Shown: positions 1-5,740 of the stretch, in pieces
How the letters are laid out: each line of letters starts with the position of its first letter
Numbering within the stretch: the first letter of the stretch is position 1
Assembly (NCBI GenBank): GCA_023389535.1
Contig: JAEWEH010000480.1
Location: 1-5,740, forward strand
Direction of reading: 5' to 3'
Source of the DNA: Pseudomonadota bacterium
GTDB lineage: Bacteria > Pseudomonadota > Gammaproteobacteria > Burkholderiales > Burkholderiaceae_B
Length of the DNA: 5,740 nucleotides
The notes under the pieces: generated by a model
What the model was told of the DNA's origin: nothing
The model's database searches: none
Seen by the model: the letters and a program-made list of their open reading frames with translations, nothing else
Position numbers and translations under genes: made by a program

Positions 1-739
1 AACAATGAGTGGGCAGATTTTGATGGAATGCGCGCGCCGCATCCTGGATGACGTCGATGCCACGCTGAACCGCATACGCGAACACAATCTGAGCCAGCAC
101 CGCGAACTGGTGCTGGCGTCGTTCGATTCTGTGGCCTACAACCTGCTGCCCCACGCCATTCATGCCTTCGCCAGGGAATATCCCGACACCCGCATGCGGC
201 TCATTGAGTTGAGCTCACCGGACGTCATCAGCGCCGTCGCGCGTCAGACGGCCGATCTTGGCTTGGCGATCAAGGGACCTGTGCCGGCGCATCTGCAATA
301 TATTCCGCTGCTGGACGAGCCCTTCGTCCTTGCCTGCCCCGTCACTTCCCCCCTTGCAAAGCGCGAGTCAGTGCCCTGGAAAGCACTGCAGGGCGAAACA
401 CTGATCGGTTTCTCTCAGGCTACCCCGAACCGCAATATCATCGACCGCAACCTGCAGGCACTCAACATCGACATCAAATGGCATTACCAAGTGCGTCATC
501 ACGCGTCGGCCATTGCGCTGCTGCGCCAGGGGCTGGGCTTGCTGATACTGCCCTACAGCATGCTGGCCAGCGCTCAGGACGAACATACCGCGATCGTCCG
601 CCTGGACCAGCCTGTCGTGCATCGCACCATCGGGATCGTGGTACGCAAGGACCTCGCCGCATCCGGCCCGATCGCGGCCTTCATGCAGCAACTGATGCAC
701 ATTGTCCGCGAACTCCTGGAGGATCGAAAATATCATTAA
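1..739 (+). CDS. LysR-family transcriptional regulator, C-terminal part (5' truncated by window edge)
   Basis: The reading frame is open to the left edge. The first in-frame ATG, at 5, is probably internal. The residues there (SGQILMECARRIL) match the end of the LysR winged helix and the linker helix, where family members usually read 'LTxxGxxLLxxARRIL'. About 55-60 residues carrying the helix-turn-helix should therefore lie upstream of the window. The rest is a full effector-binding domain of the periplasmic-binding-protein type. It begins near 'HRELVLASFDSVAYNLLP' and includes 'LIELSSPDVISAVARQTADLGLAI', split here as LIELSSPDVI and SAVARQTADLGLAI, and the typical 'LLRQGLGLLILPYSML' stretch. 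The protein ends at TAA 737-739. It converges on the Bug receptor gene, so there is no direct promoter sharing inside the window, and its target and ligand cannot be read from here. Family assignment is firm; function beyond regulation is unknown. Confidence 0.9.
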   Translation, partial: TMSGQILMECARRILDDVDATLNRIREHNLSQHRELVLASFDSVAYNLLPHAIHAFAREYPDTRMRLIELSSPDVISAVARQTADLGLAIKGPVPAHLQYIPLLDEPFVLACPVTSPLAKRESVPWKALQGETLIGFSQATPNRNIIDRNLQALNIDIKWHYQVRHHASAIALLRQGLGLLILPYSMLASAQDEHTAIVRLDQPVVHRTIGIVVRKDLAASGPIAAFMQQLMHIVRELLEDRKYH

Positions 740-761
740 TTTTTATTTTTCGAGCCTGGCG

Positions 762-783
762 GGCGCTTGCGAAGGCAAGCGCC
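762..783. terminator. Strong hairpin between convergent genes, possible U-poor terminator
   Basis: A perfect 9-bp GC-rich stem (GGCGCTTGC / GCAAGCGCC) closes a 4-nt loop, GAAG. It sits in the 78-bp gap between two convergent genes, where a terminator serving both would be expected. It is not a canonical intrinsic terminator. The only T-rich tract (740-750) lies on the 5' side for plus-strand transcripts, and for minus-strand transcripts the same tract is A-rich and follows the stem. It may stop transcription weakly, act together with Rho, or protect mRNA 3' ends. Confidence 0.45.
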
Positions 784-817
784 TGTGTAAATCAGCATGT
801 GCCTGGGCCATGTTTCC

Positions 818-1801
818 CTACTTCTTCAGTCCCAGCTGTTCCAGCAAGCCTGAATACAGTTCGACTTCACGTTGCACCACCTTCTGAAATTCCTGGTTGC
901 TCATGGGATTGACGCCCAGCCCCATGCCTTGATACTTGGCTTGAGCTTCTGGTGTCTTCAAATAAGCGCGCGCCACGTCCTCGATAACGGCCAGCTCCTC
1001 CGGCGCGGCGCCACGCGGCGCCATCAAGCCTATCCACGATGCGATGTCGAAGTCCTTGAGCTCGGTCACCTCGGCAATCGCAGGGATATCCGGCACCGAG
1101 GCGCTGCGGTCTTTGGAAGAAATGGCATAAGCGGTGACCTTGCCCGCTTTCAACTGCCCGGACACCGAGGCGACCGTATCGAACATATAGGTCACGCGCC
1201 CGGCCAGCACGTCGGTCAGGGCCGCCGAACTGCCTTTGTAAGGGACATGAGTGGCTTCGATGCCGTGGCCCAGGTTGAAAGCTTCCGCCATCAAGTGCGT
1301 GGCCGAGCCGTTGCCGGACGACGCGAAGGTATATTTGCCAGGATTATCCTTGAGCAGCTTGATCAGCTCGTTGATATTCTTCGCCGGAAAGTCCGCCGCC
1401 GTGATGAGTATGGACGGACTTTTGGCGATCATGGCCGCCGGCACGAAGTCCGACGCGGCATAGGAGGTCTCGTTCAATAGCGGACTGACGATGACCGAAC
1501 CCGTGGAAGCCGCAAGAAGGGTGTAGCCGTCATTATTGGCGCGTGCCACGTAAGCGCTGCCGACCGCCCCGCCAGCGCCCGCCTTGTTGGATATGAAGAA
1601 AGTCTGCCCGAGCTTGGCCGACAATTCCTCTGCGAATGTCCTGGCAGCAATGTCAGTAGCCTGGCCCGCTGTCCAGGGTACGACGACTTCCACTGTTCTT
1701 TTCGGGTATGCGTCCTGGGCCCAGGCGGCATTCACCGCCAAGAATGTCAACGCCGCAACAGCTTTCCCTATCCCGATACCCAACCTGTTTTTTGCTTGCA
1801 C
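818..1801 (-). CDS. Bug/TctC-family periplasmic solute-binding receptor (tripartite tricarboxylate transporter family)
   Basis: A 327-residue protein, the usual length for Bug receptors. These bind carboxylates or related small molecules in the periplasm for TctAB-type transporters. Residues 1-28 form a Sec signal peptide, with a hydrophobic core around 9-25 and a probable cleavage after Ala-Trp-Ala (26-28). There is no lipobox cysteine. Family landmarks are YPKR at 32-35, VVVPWTAGQATD at 39-50, the SNKAGAGGAVGS segment at 71-82, SSGNGSATHL at 161-170 and HVPYKGSSAAL at 185-195. Most relatives have Gly-Gly where this one has Gly46-Gln47. The start is GTG, chosen because GAGGAG lies six bases upstream and because it gives a normal signal peptide. 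It is the last gene of the minus-strand operon, 57 bp after the esterase. No tctA or tctB membrane gene is in the window, so it must use subunits encoded elsewhere or act in sensing. The ligand cannot be read directly; D-tartrate or a related acid is an inference from the neighbours. Confidence 0.93.
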   Translation of the reverse strand: MQAKNRLGIGIGKAVAALTFLAVNAAWAQDAYPKRTVEVVVPWTAGQATDIAARTFAEELSAKLGQTFFISNKAGAGGAVGSAYVARANNDGYTLLAASTGSVIVSPLLNETSYAASDFVPAAMIAKSPSILITAADFPAKNINELIKLLKDNPGKYTFASSGNGSATHLMAEAFNLGHGIEATHVPYKGSSAALTDVLAGRVTYMFDTVASVSGQLKAGKVTAYAISSKDRSASVPDIPAIAEVTELKDFDIASWIGLMAPRGAAPEELAVIEDVARAYLKTPEAQAKYQGMGLGVNPMSNQEFQKVVQREVELYSGLLEQLGLKK

Positions 1802-1858
1802 TATCGTCTCCTCAAGTAATGGTCAATCGTTTCTATGTTCCTGGCTGCCCGGCTGCAG

Positions 1859-2815
1859 TTATCCGAATCGTGTCCGCAGCAGCAGCGCGGCTTCTTGAAT
1901 GGCTTGAAACGCTTCGGGTATCAAGCGCCCCCGCGTCACAAAGCCGTGGACTTGTCCGGGAAATCGCCGCAATGTGGTGCGAACGCCCGCTTGCGCCAGA
2001 CGCAATGCATAAGCCTCACCCTCATCGACCAAGGGGTCAAATCCCGCGGTGATCACCAGGGCCTCCGGCAGGCCGGACAGGTCTTCGTAACGTATGGGCG
2101 AGGCCCGCCAGTCCTGTTTGTCGCTCTCGTCCTTGAAATACTGGTCCGCATAAAAATCAATGGCGGAGCGCGTCAGTACATAGCCGCTTTCATAGCGGCG
2201 CTTGCTGTCGTAACCGCCATATTGATCCGCCACCGGATAGAACAGTATCTGCAAGGCCAAGGGCTGCTGCCCCTTGCGCTTCATGTCTATGGCTGCCACC
2301 GTCGCCAGGTTGGCCCCCGCGCTATCGCCTGCAAGGGCCATGCGGCGGGTGTCGATGCCCAGGCCGTCCGCATGCTCGTGCAACCACTCCACTGCATGTA
2401 TCGCGTCATCGACCGCAGCGGGAAACGGGTGTTCCGGCGCGCGGCGATAATCGATGGCGATCACCGTGCAGCGGGATTCCTGGCATAGCTGACGACACAC
2501 GATATCGTGGCTATCCAGGTCGCCCAGAACAAAGCCGCCGCCATGAAAGAAAACAAGGGCCGGCGCTTTGACAGACGACGGTGCCCACGCCCGGTAGATC
2601 CGGTAGGGAATCTCCGCGGCTGGGCCTTGGATCACGCCGTCTTCGACGCCGGCCAGTTCGGGTGGCTCAGGCTGCAGCTGCGCCCGCATCGCGTTCGACC
2701 GCTCGCGCAATTCCTGGACTGACAGCTGCCCCATCGGGGGGTTATTTTGCCGCCGCGTGAAGTCGATCAATGCTTGGGCGCTCTGGTCAAGTTTCATTGG
2801 GTTGATCCCGTGCAT
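1859..2815 (-). CDS. Alpha/beta hydrolase of the hormone-sensitive-lipase (GDSAG) family, probable carboxylesterase
   Basis: A 318-residue cytoplasmic enzyme without a signal peptide, typical in length for bacterial HSL-family (family IV) esterases. The oxyanion-hole motif HGGG is at 91-94, followed by the family hallmark YRRAPEHPFPAAVDD at 123-137. The nucleophile is Ser165 in GDSAG (163-167). The likely catalytic Asp260 is in GFDPLVDEG and the likely catalytic His290 is in VHGF. These enzymes hydrolyse short-chain esters; the natural substrate here is unknown. Its place directly after tarD (7-bp gap) suggests cotranscription and possibly translational coupling, and hints at an ester or conjugate of the operon's substrate. 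The start is ambiguous. The first ATG at 2815 has no Shine-Dalgarno. The ATG at 2797, giving 312 residues beginning MKLDQSAQAL, has GGGA eight bases upstream and fits the usual N-terminus of the family better, so I slightly prefer 2797 although the longer frame is listed. No catalytic residue is missing. Confidence 0.92.
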   Translation of the reverse strand: MHGINPMKLDQSAQALIDFTRRQNNPPMGQLSVQELRERSNAMRAQLQPEPPELAGVEDGVIQGPAAEIPYRIYRAWAPSSVKAPALVFFHGGGFVLGDLDSHDIVCRQLCQESRCTVIAIDYRRAPEHPFPAAVDDAIHAVEWLHEHADGLGIDTRRMALAGDSAGANLATVAAIDMKRKGQQPLALQILFYPVADQYGGYDSKRRYESGYVLTRSAIDFYADQYFKDESDKQDWRASPIRYEDLSGLPEALVITAGFDPLVDEGEAYALRLAQAGVRTTLRRFPGQVHGFVTRGRLIPEAFQAIQEAALLLRTRFG

Positions 2816-2822
2816 GAAAAGG

Positions 2823-3989
2823 TCAAGAGGAAAGCTTCCGCATCTGGCTGTACAGGTCGGCCTTGCCTTCGAAGCCTATGCCGACCAGATCGGGCATGGT
2901 GATATAGCTGTTCTCGACCTTGACCCCATCGGGGAAGCCGCCGAAAGGTTGAAACAAGTCGGGGTAGGATTCGTTCCCGCCCAGACCCAGGCCGGCCGCG
3001 ATATTCAGCGACATCTGGTGGCCGCCATGGGGAATGCAGCGGCTGGGCGACCAGCCGTGCTCGTGCAGCATATCCAGCGTGCGCAGATACTCCACCAAAC
3101 CGTAGCTGAGCGCGCAATCGAACTGCAGCCAATCCCGGTCGGGACGCATGCCGCCGTATCGGATCAGATTCCGGGCGTCTTGCATGGAGAATAGGTTTTC
3201 GCCGGTCGCCATGGGGTTCTTGTAATAGCCGCGCAGCGTAGCCTGCAGCTCGAAGTCCAAGGGGTCGCCGGCCTCTTCATACCAGAACAGGTCATACTGG
3301 GACAAGGCTTTGGCGTAGGCAATGGCGGTATCCAGATCGAAGCGGCCATTGGCGTCCACGCATAGCCGTTGGCCATCCTGCAGGACGCTTAGGATGGAAT
3401 CGATGCGGCGCAGGTCTTCGTCCAGGGACGCGCCGCCGATTTTTTTCTTCACGACCGTATAGCCCCGATCCAGGTAGCTGCGCATTTCGTCCTTCAGCTT
3501 GCCATGGTCCTGCCCGGGGTAGTAGTAGCCGCCCGCTGCGTAGACAAAGACTTTCCGGTTGGGCCGCCCGTCGCCGTACTCATCGGCCAGATGCTGGAAC
3601 AAAGGCTTGTTGGCGATCTTCGCCACCGCATCCCAGACGGCCATGTCTATCGTGCCGATGGCCACGGACCGTTCGCCATGGCCGCCAGGCTTCTCGTTGG
3701 TGTACATGCAGTCCCAGATCTTGTGCGGATCCAGATTGTCGCCGGCGTCATTCAACAAGCTGGCCGGATCGGCTGCCAGTATGCGCGGAATGAACCGCTC
3801 GCGCATCAGATTGCCCTGCCCGTAGCGTCCATTGGAATTGAAGCCATAGCCCACCACCTGCTTGCCGTCCCGCATCACATCTGTCATGACGGCCACCAAG
3901 CTGAGCGTCATCTTGCTGAAGTCGATATAGGCGTTGCGGATGGACGAACTGATCGGCAGGGTTACTTCACGGATTTCAAGGATTTTCAT
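2823..3989 (-). CDS. tarD: Enolase-superfamily dehydratase, probable D-tartrate dehydratase (TarD)
   Basis: This 388-residue protein is an enolase-superfamily (mandelate racemase subgroup) acid-sugar dehydratase. It has an N-terminal capping domain (about 1-130) and a TIM-barrel domain. From memory it is very similar along its whole length to Bradyrhizobium D-tartrate dehydratase (389 residues), which converts D-tartrate to oxaloacetate and water using Mg2+. Matching blocks include RNAYIDFSKM (19-28), GYGFNSNGRYGQG (47-59), KPGGHGERSVA (100-110), DWLQFDCALSYGL (286-298) and IPHGGHQMSLNIAAG (319-333). Expected catalytic residues are present: the K-x-K lysines 181 and 183, metal ligands Asp212, Glu238 and Glu264, and the His321-Asp291 dyad. 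From Asp212 onward these sit one position below the numbers I recall for TarD. Lysine 182 gives KKK instead of KMK. The ATG start is shared with the family and preceded by a weak AGAAG. It is the first gene of the minus-strand operon, divergent from a LysR gene. Another dicarboxylic or sugar acid remains possible, but the matching active-site blocks favour D-tartrate. Confidence 0.9.
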   Translation of the reverse strand: MKILEIREVTLPISSSIRNAYIDFSKMTLSLVAVMTDVMRDGKQVVGYGFNSNGRYGQGNLMRERFIPRILAADPASLLNDAGDNLDPHKIWDCMYTNEKPGGHGERSVAIGTIDMAVWDAVAKIANKPLFQHLADEYGDGRPNRKVFVYAAGGYYYPGQDHGKLKDEMRSYLDRGYTVVKKKIGGASLDEDLRRIDSILSVLQDGQRLCVDANGRFDLDTAIAYAKALSQYDLFWYEEAGDPLDFELQATLRGYYKNPMATGENLFSMQDARNLIRYGGMRPDRDWLQFDCALSYGLVEYLRTLDMLHEHGWSPSRCIPHGGHQMSLNIAAGLGLGGNESYPDLFQPFGGFPDGVKVENSYITMPDLVGIGFEGKADLYSQMRKLSS

Positions 3990-4071
3990 CAGGCGCTTCT
4001 ATGTCAATAATCGGGAACAGCGCCCTTGCGGCGCCGGTGCAAAACAGGATAAGCGCTGGACGCCTTGGATC

Positions 4072-4077
4072 TATATA
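4072..4077 (-). promoter_or_regulatory. Candidate -10 element of the tarD operon
   Basis: On the minus strand TATATA lies 82 bases upstream of the tarD start. At 17-bp spacing the -35 position holds AGTAAT, a poor match. A weak -35 overlapped by a palindrome (4081-4113) is what one expects of a promoter activated by a LysR protein. This is inference from sequence only. Confidence 0.35.
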
Positions 4078-4080
4078 CTT

Positions 4081-4113
4081 TTATTAAATTCACTATTACT
4101 TTGAGTTTAATAA
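4081..4113. promoter_or_regulatory. 33-bp palindrome in the divergent lysR-tarD promoter region, probable LysR operator
   Basis: Left arm TTATTAAATTCA (4081-4092) and right arm TGAGTTTAATAA (4102-4113) are inverted copies matching at 11 of 12 positions, separated by 9 bases. It is the only marked AT-rich block in this GC-rich window, ends 4 bp before the lysR start codon, and lies immediately upstream of the candidate tarD -10. LysR proteins commonly bind interrupted palindromes in such divergent regions, activating the neighbouring operon and repressing their own gene. The location next to the lysR start suggests autorepression. The spacing is not the textbook T-N11-A form, so the exact recognition box is uncertain. 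Confidence 0.6.
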
Positions 4114-4117
4114 TTGC

Positions 4118-5002
4118 ATGGACTCCGAACTGTCGTTCTTCGTACTTCTCGCCCGTCACAAGAACCTGTCGGCGGTAGCCCGGGCGCTCGACGTCACGCC
4201 GCCGGCGGCGACCCGCAAGCTGATGCAACTGGAAAACAGGCTGGGCGTGCGGCTGGCCAATCGGACCACGCGCAGCATCAGCCTGACCAGCGAAGGGGAA
4301 TTGTTTCTTGAGCAGGCCAAACGCATCCTCGCCGACATCAAGGCCATGGAAGACTCGGTGTCCAACCACCGCCGGCAGCCGCGCGGCCTGCTGCACATCA
4401 ACGCCAGCCTGGGTTTCGGCCGCCGGCGCATTTCGGCACTGGCGTCCAAGTTCGCCCTGAAATATCCCGACATCGAGCTGGACTTGCAGGTAACCGACAA
4501 GCCGGTCGACCTGGTGGCCAATAATATAGACCTTGCCATACGTTTCGGCGCCCTGCCCGACAGGCGGCTGGTAGCACGCCGCCTGTTAAGCAATCGCCGC
4601 TACTTGTGCGCCGCGCCCAAGTACCTGAAGAAGCACGGCGAACCGCAAAGCCTGGCCGACCTGGCTCATCATCGCTGCATCATTCACAACCAGAATGACG
4701 AAGCGCATGGCATCTGGCGCTTTACCCGCCAGCAGCATACGGAAGTAGTCAAAGTCAGGGGCGCCATGACCAGCAACGACGGCGATATCGCGCTGGGCTG
4801 GACCCTGGAAGGTCACGGCATCATGATCCGTTCCGAATGGGACTTGAACAAATATGTGGCTGCACGGCGGCTGAAGATCATTCTCCCGCAGTTCACGCTC
4901 GAGCCCGCCGACCTGTTTTTATACTACCCCAGCCGCCAGAACCTGCCCGCCCGGGTCAGAGTGTTCATCGACTTCCTGGTGAAGCAGTTCGAATCGCCCT
5001 GA
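4118..5002 (+). CDS. LysR-family transcriptional regulator (CrgA/DmlR-like), likely regulator of the tarD operon
   Basis: A complete 294-residue LysR protein. Residues 1-60 form the winged helix-turn-helix (FFVLLARHKNLSAVARALDV, then TPPAATRKLMQLENRLGVRL, then the wing NRTTRSISLTSEG). A linker helix runs from about 61 to 85. The effector domain (about 88-292) shows the CrgA-like pattern: GLLHINASLGFGRRRI, then VDLVANNIDLAIRFGALPD, then ARRLLSNRRYLCAAPKYL, then EGHGIMIRSEWD. The first ATG is at the expected family start. It has no clear Shine-Dalgarno (only TTGAG about 12 bases upstream), so translation may be weak. It is divergent from tarD with a 128-bp shared promoter region that contains a palindrome, the classical layout for a LysR regulator controlling its neighbour. 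A tartrate-like or other hydroxy-acid inducer is inferred from context. A different ligand is possible because CrgA-like effector domains vary widely. Confidence 0.93.
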   Translation: MDSELSFFVLLARHKNLSAVARALDVTPPAATRKLMQLENRLGVRLANRTTRSISLTSEGELFLEQAKRILADIKAMEDSVSNHRRQPRGLLHINASLGFGRRRISALASKFALKYPDIELDLQVTDKPVDLVANNIDLAIRFGALPDRRLVARRLLSNRRYLCAAPKYLKKHGEPQSLADLAHHRCIIHNQNDEAHGIWRFTRQQHTEVVKVRGAMTSNDGDIALGWTLEGHGIMIRSEWDLNKYVAARRLKIILPQFTLEPADLFLYYPSRQNLPARVRVFIDFLVKQFESP

Positions 5003-5022
5003 GCCCGCGGCGACATGCTCGC

Positions 5023-5040
5023 GGCGCTGCAAATAGCGCC
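5023..5040 (+). terminator. Weak hairpin after the lysR gene
   Basis: GGCGCT and AGCGCC form a perfect 6-bp stem around a 6-nt loop, 20 bases after the lysR stop codon. No T-tract follows, so termination here is uncertain. It is the only stem close to the gene end that I could find. Confidence 0.25.
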
Positions 5041-5065
5041 CGGGCTTCCGCATCCGCATTCGTGC

Positions 5066-5080
5066 GCCCCGTTTTGGTGC
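5066..5080. promoter_or_regulatory. Candidate NtrC-binding site I of glnK (centre near -140)
   Basis: The 15-mer has left arm GCCCCG, spacer TTT and right arm TGGTGC. Against the NtrC consensus GCACCA-N3-TGGTGC it matches 10 of 12 arm positions, with a perfect right arm. Its centre lies about 140 bp upstream of the transcription start predicted from the sigma-54 promoter. Confidence 0.55.
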
Positions 5081-5096
5081 TTCAAGGCCTCCGGAC

Positions 5097-5111
5097 GCAC
5101 CATGCCGACGC
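5097..5111. promoter_or_regulatory. Candidate NtrC-binding site II of glnK (centre near -109)
   Basis: The left arm GCACCA is perfect; the right arm CGACGC matches TGGTGC at 3 of 6 positions, giving 9 of 12 overall. Its centre is 31 bp from that of site I, about three helical turns, so the two would sit on the same DNA face, as needed for cooperative NtrC oligomers. Confidence 0.5.
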
Positions 5112-5184
5112 AGTGCCGCAGCGCGTGGCGGCCCGACGCTACAGGTTTCCCTGCGCCAGCCCATTGCCGACGAGCTAGCCATAA

Positions 5185-5586
<402 letters not shown>

Positions 5587-5630
5587 CCTCCCTTCGCGTT
5601 ATTTCACAAGCACACATGTTCCGCGTCGAC

Positions 5631-5652
5631 GCCGGGTACACAGCTGCCCGGC
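5631..5652 (+). other. GC hairpin between glnK and amtB
   Basis: GCCGGG and CCCGGC form a 6-bp stem with a 10-nt loop in the 89-bp glnK-amtB gap. There is no T-tract, so it is unlikely to end transcription. It might stabilise the upstream mRNA and lower amtB expression relative to glnK, which is a guess. Confidence 0.3.
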
Positions 5653-5675
5653 CGGCGCTCACTCAGGAGTCAATA

Positions 5676-5740
5676 ATGGATAAAGCCGATTTGGCATGGG
5701 TCAGCGTATGCACCCTGCTGGTATTGCTCATGGTCACACC
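5676..5740 (+). CDS. amtB: Ammonium transporter AmtB, N-terminus (truncated by window edge)
   Basis: The first 21 codons are visible, preceded by AGGAGT six bases before the ATG. The peptide MDKADLAWVSVCTLLVLLMV matches the start of the mature Amt/Rh transporter fold, where relatives read 'ADTAWVLVSxALVLLMTxPGLALFYGG'. It is the beginning of the first membrane helix. There is no long cleaved signal sequence of the kind seen in Escherichia coli AmtB; the helix begins almost at once. AmtB is a trimeric inner-membrane channel for ammonium/ammonia, regulated by the GlnK protein encoded just upstream and probably cotranscribed from the sigma-54 promoter. Identification rests on a short peptide plus the very characteristic glnK context. 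Confidence 0.88.
   Translation, partial: MDKADLAWVSVCTLLVLLMVT

Noticed and set aside
872..1480. Plus-strand open frame of 202 codons opposite the Bug receptor gene
   Set aside because: It is antisense to a gene with clear family motifs and a signal peptide, and its translation (rich in His, Arg and Gly) resembles no protein family I know. It is a by-product of GC-rich codon use.
1835..2488. Plus-strand open frame of 217 codons opposite the esterase gene
   Set aside because: It overlaps the esterase, whose HGGG and GDSAG motifs and catalytic triad are intact. The antisense translation has no recognisable domain and no ribosome binding site.
3504..4010. Plus-strand open frame of 168 codons opposite the 5' half of tarD
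   Set aside because: It is the antisense shadow of a strongly conserved enzyme gene, with no family resemblance or plausible start signal.
5075..5102. TGGTGC and GCACCA as one inverted repeat with a 16-base spacer
   Set aside because: The arms face the wrong way for an NtrC dimer site and the loop is long for a hairpin. They are better explained as the perfect halves of two separate NtrC sites.

Overview
The window looks like chromosomal DNA of a GC-rich betaproteobacterium, most likely Alcaligenaceae (Bordetella, Achromobacter or Pusillimonas relatives). This is inferred from the coding style, a Bug-type periplasmic receptor next to LysR regulators, and a glnK-amtB pair behind a sigma-54 promoter. 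No mobile element, tRNA, rRNA or CRISPR array is visible.

Layout. (1) Positions 1-739, plus strand: the C-terminal part of a LysR regulator whose DNA-binding domain lies off the left edge. (2) 740-817: a short convergent gap with a strong hairpin. (3) 818-3989, minus strand: three tightly packed genes in the order enolase-superfamily dehydratase (very probably D-tartrate dehydratase, tarD), HSL-family esterase/hydrolase, and Bug/TctC-type solute receptor. (4) 3990-4117: an AT-rich divergent promoter region with a 33-bp near-perfect palindrome. (5) 4118-5002, plus strand: a complete LysR regulator divergent from the tarD operon. (6) 5003-5247: a control region with two tandem NtrC-like sites and a near-consensus sigma-54 promoter. 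(7) 5248-5586: a PII protein (glnK type). (8) 5676 to the right edge: the first 21 codons of amtB.

How the genes work together. The minus-strand operon reads as a small catabolic unit. A periplasmic receptor captures a carboxylate, an esterase may free an acid from an ester, and the dehydratase converts D-tartrate to oxaloacetate. The divergent LysR protein probably senses the substrate and acts at the palindrome. The glnK-amtB unit is the standard ammonium-uptake and nitrogen-sensing module, expected to be switched on by NtrC and RpoN under nitrogen limitation. It appears unrelated to the tartrate unit apart from being adjacent.

I see no clearly new biological system. The least ordinary points are the combination of a TarD-like dehydratase with an esterase and a receptor that lacks its membrane subunits, the palindromic operator, and the spacing of the NtrC-like sites, which closely matches the classical glnA enhancer.
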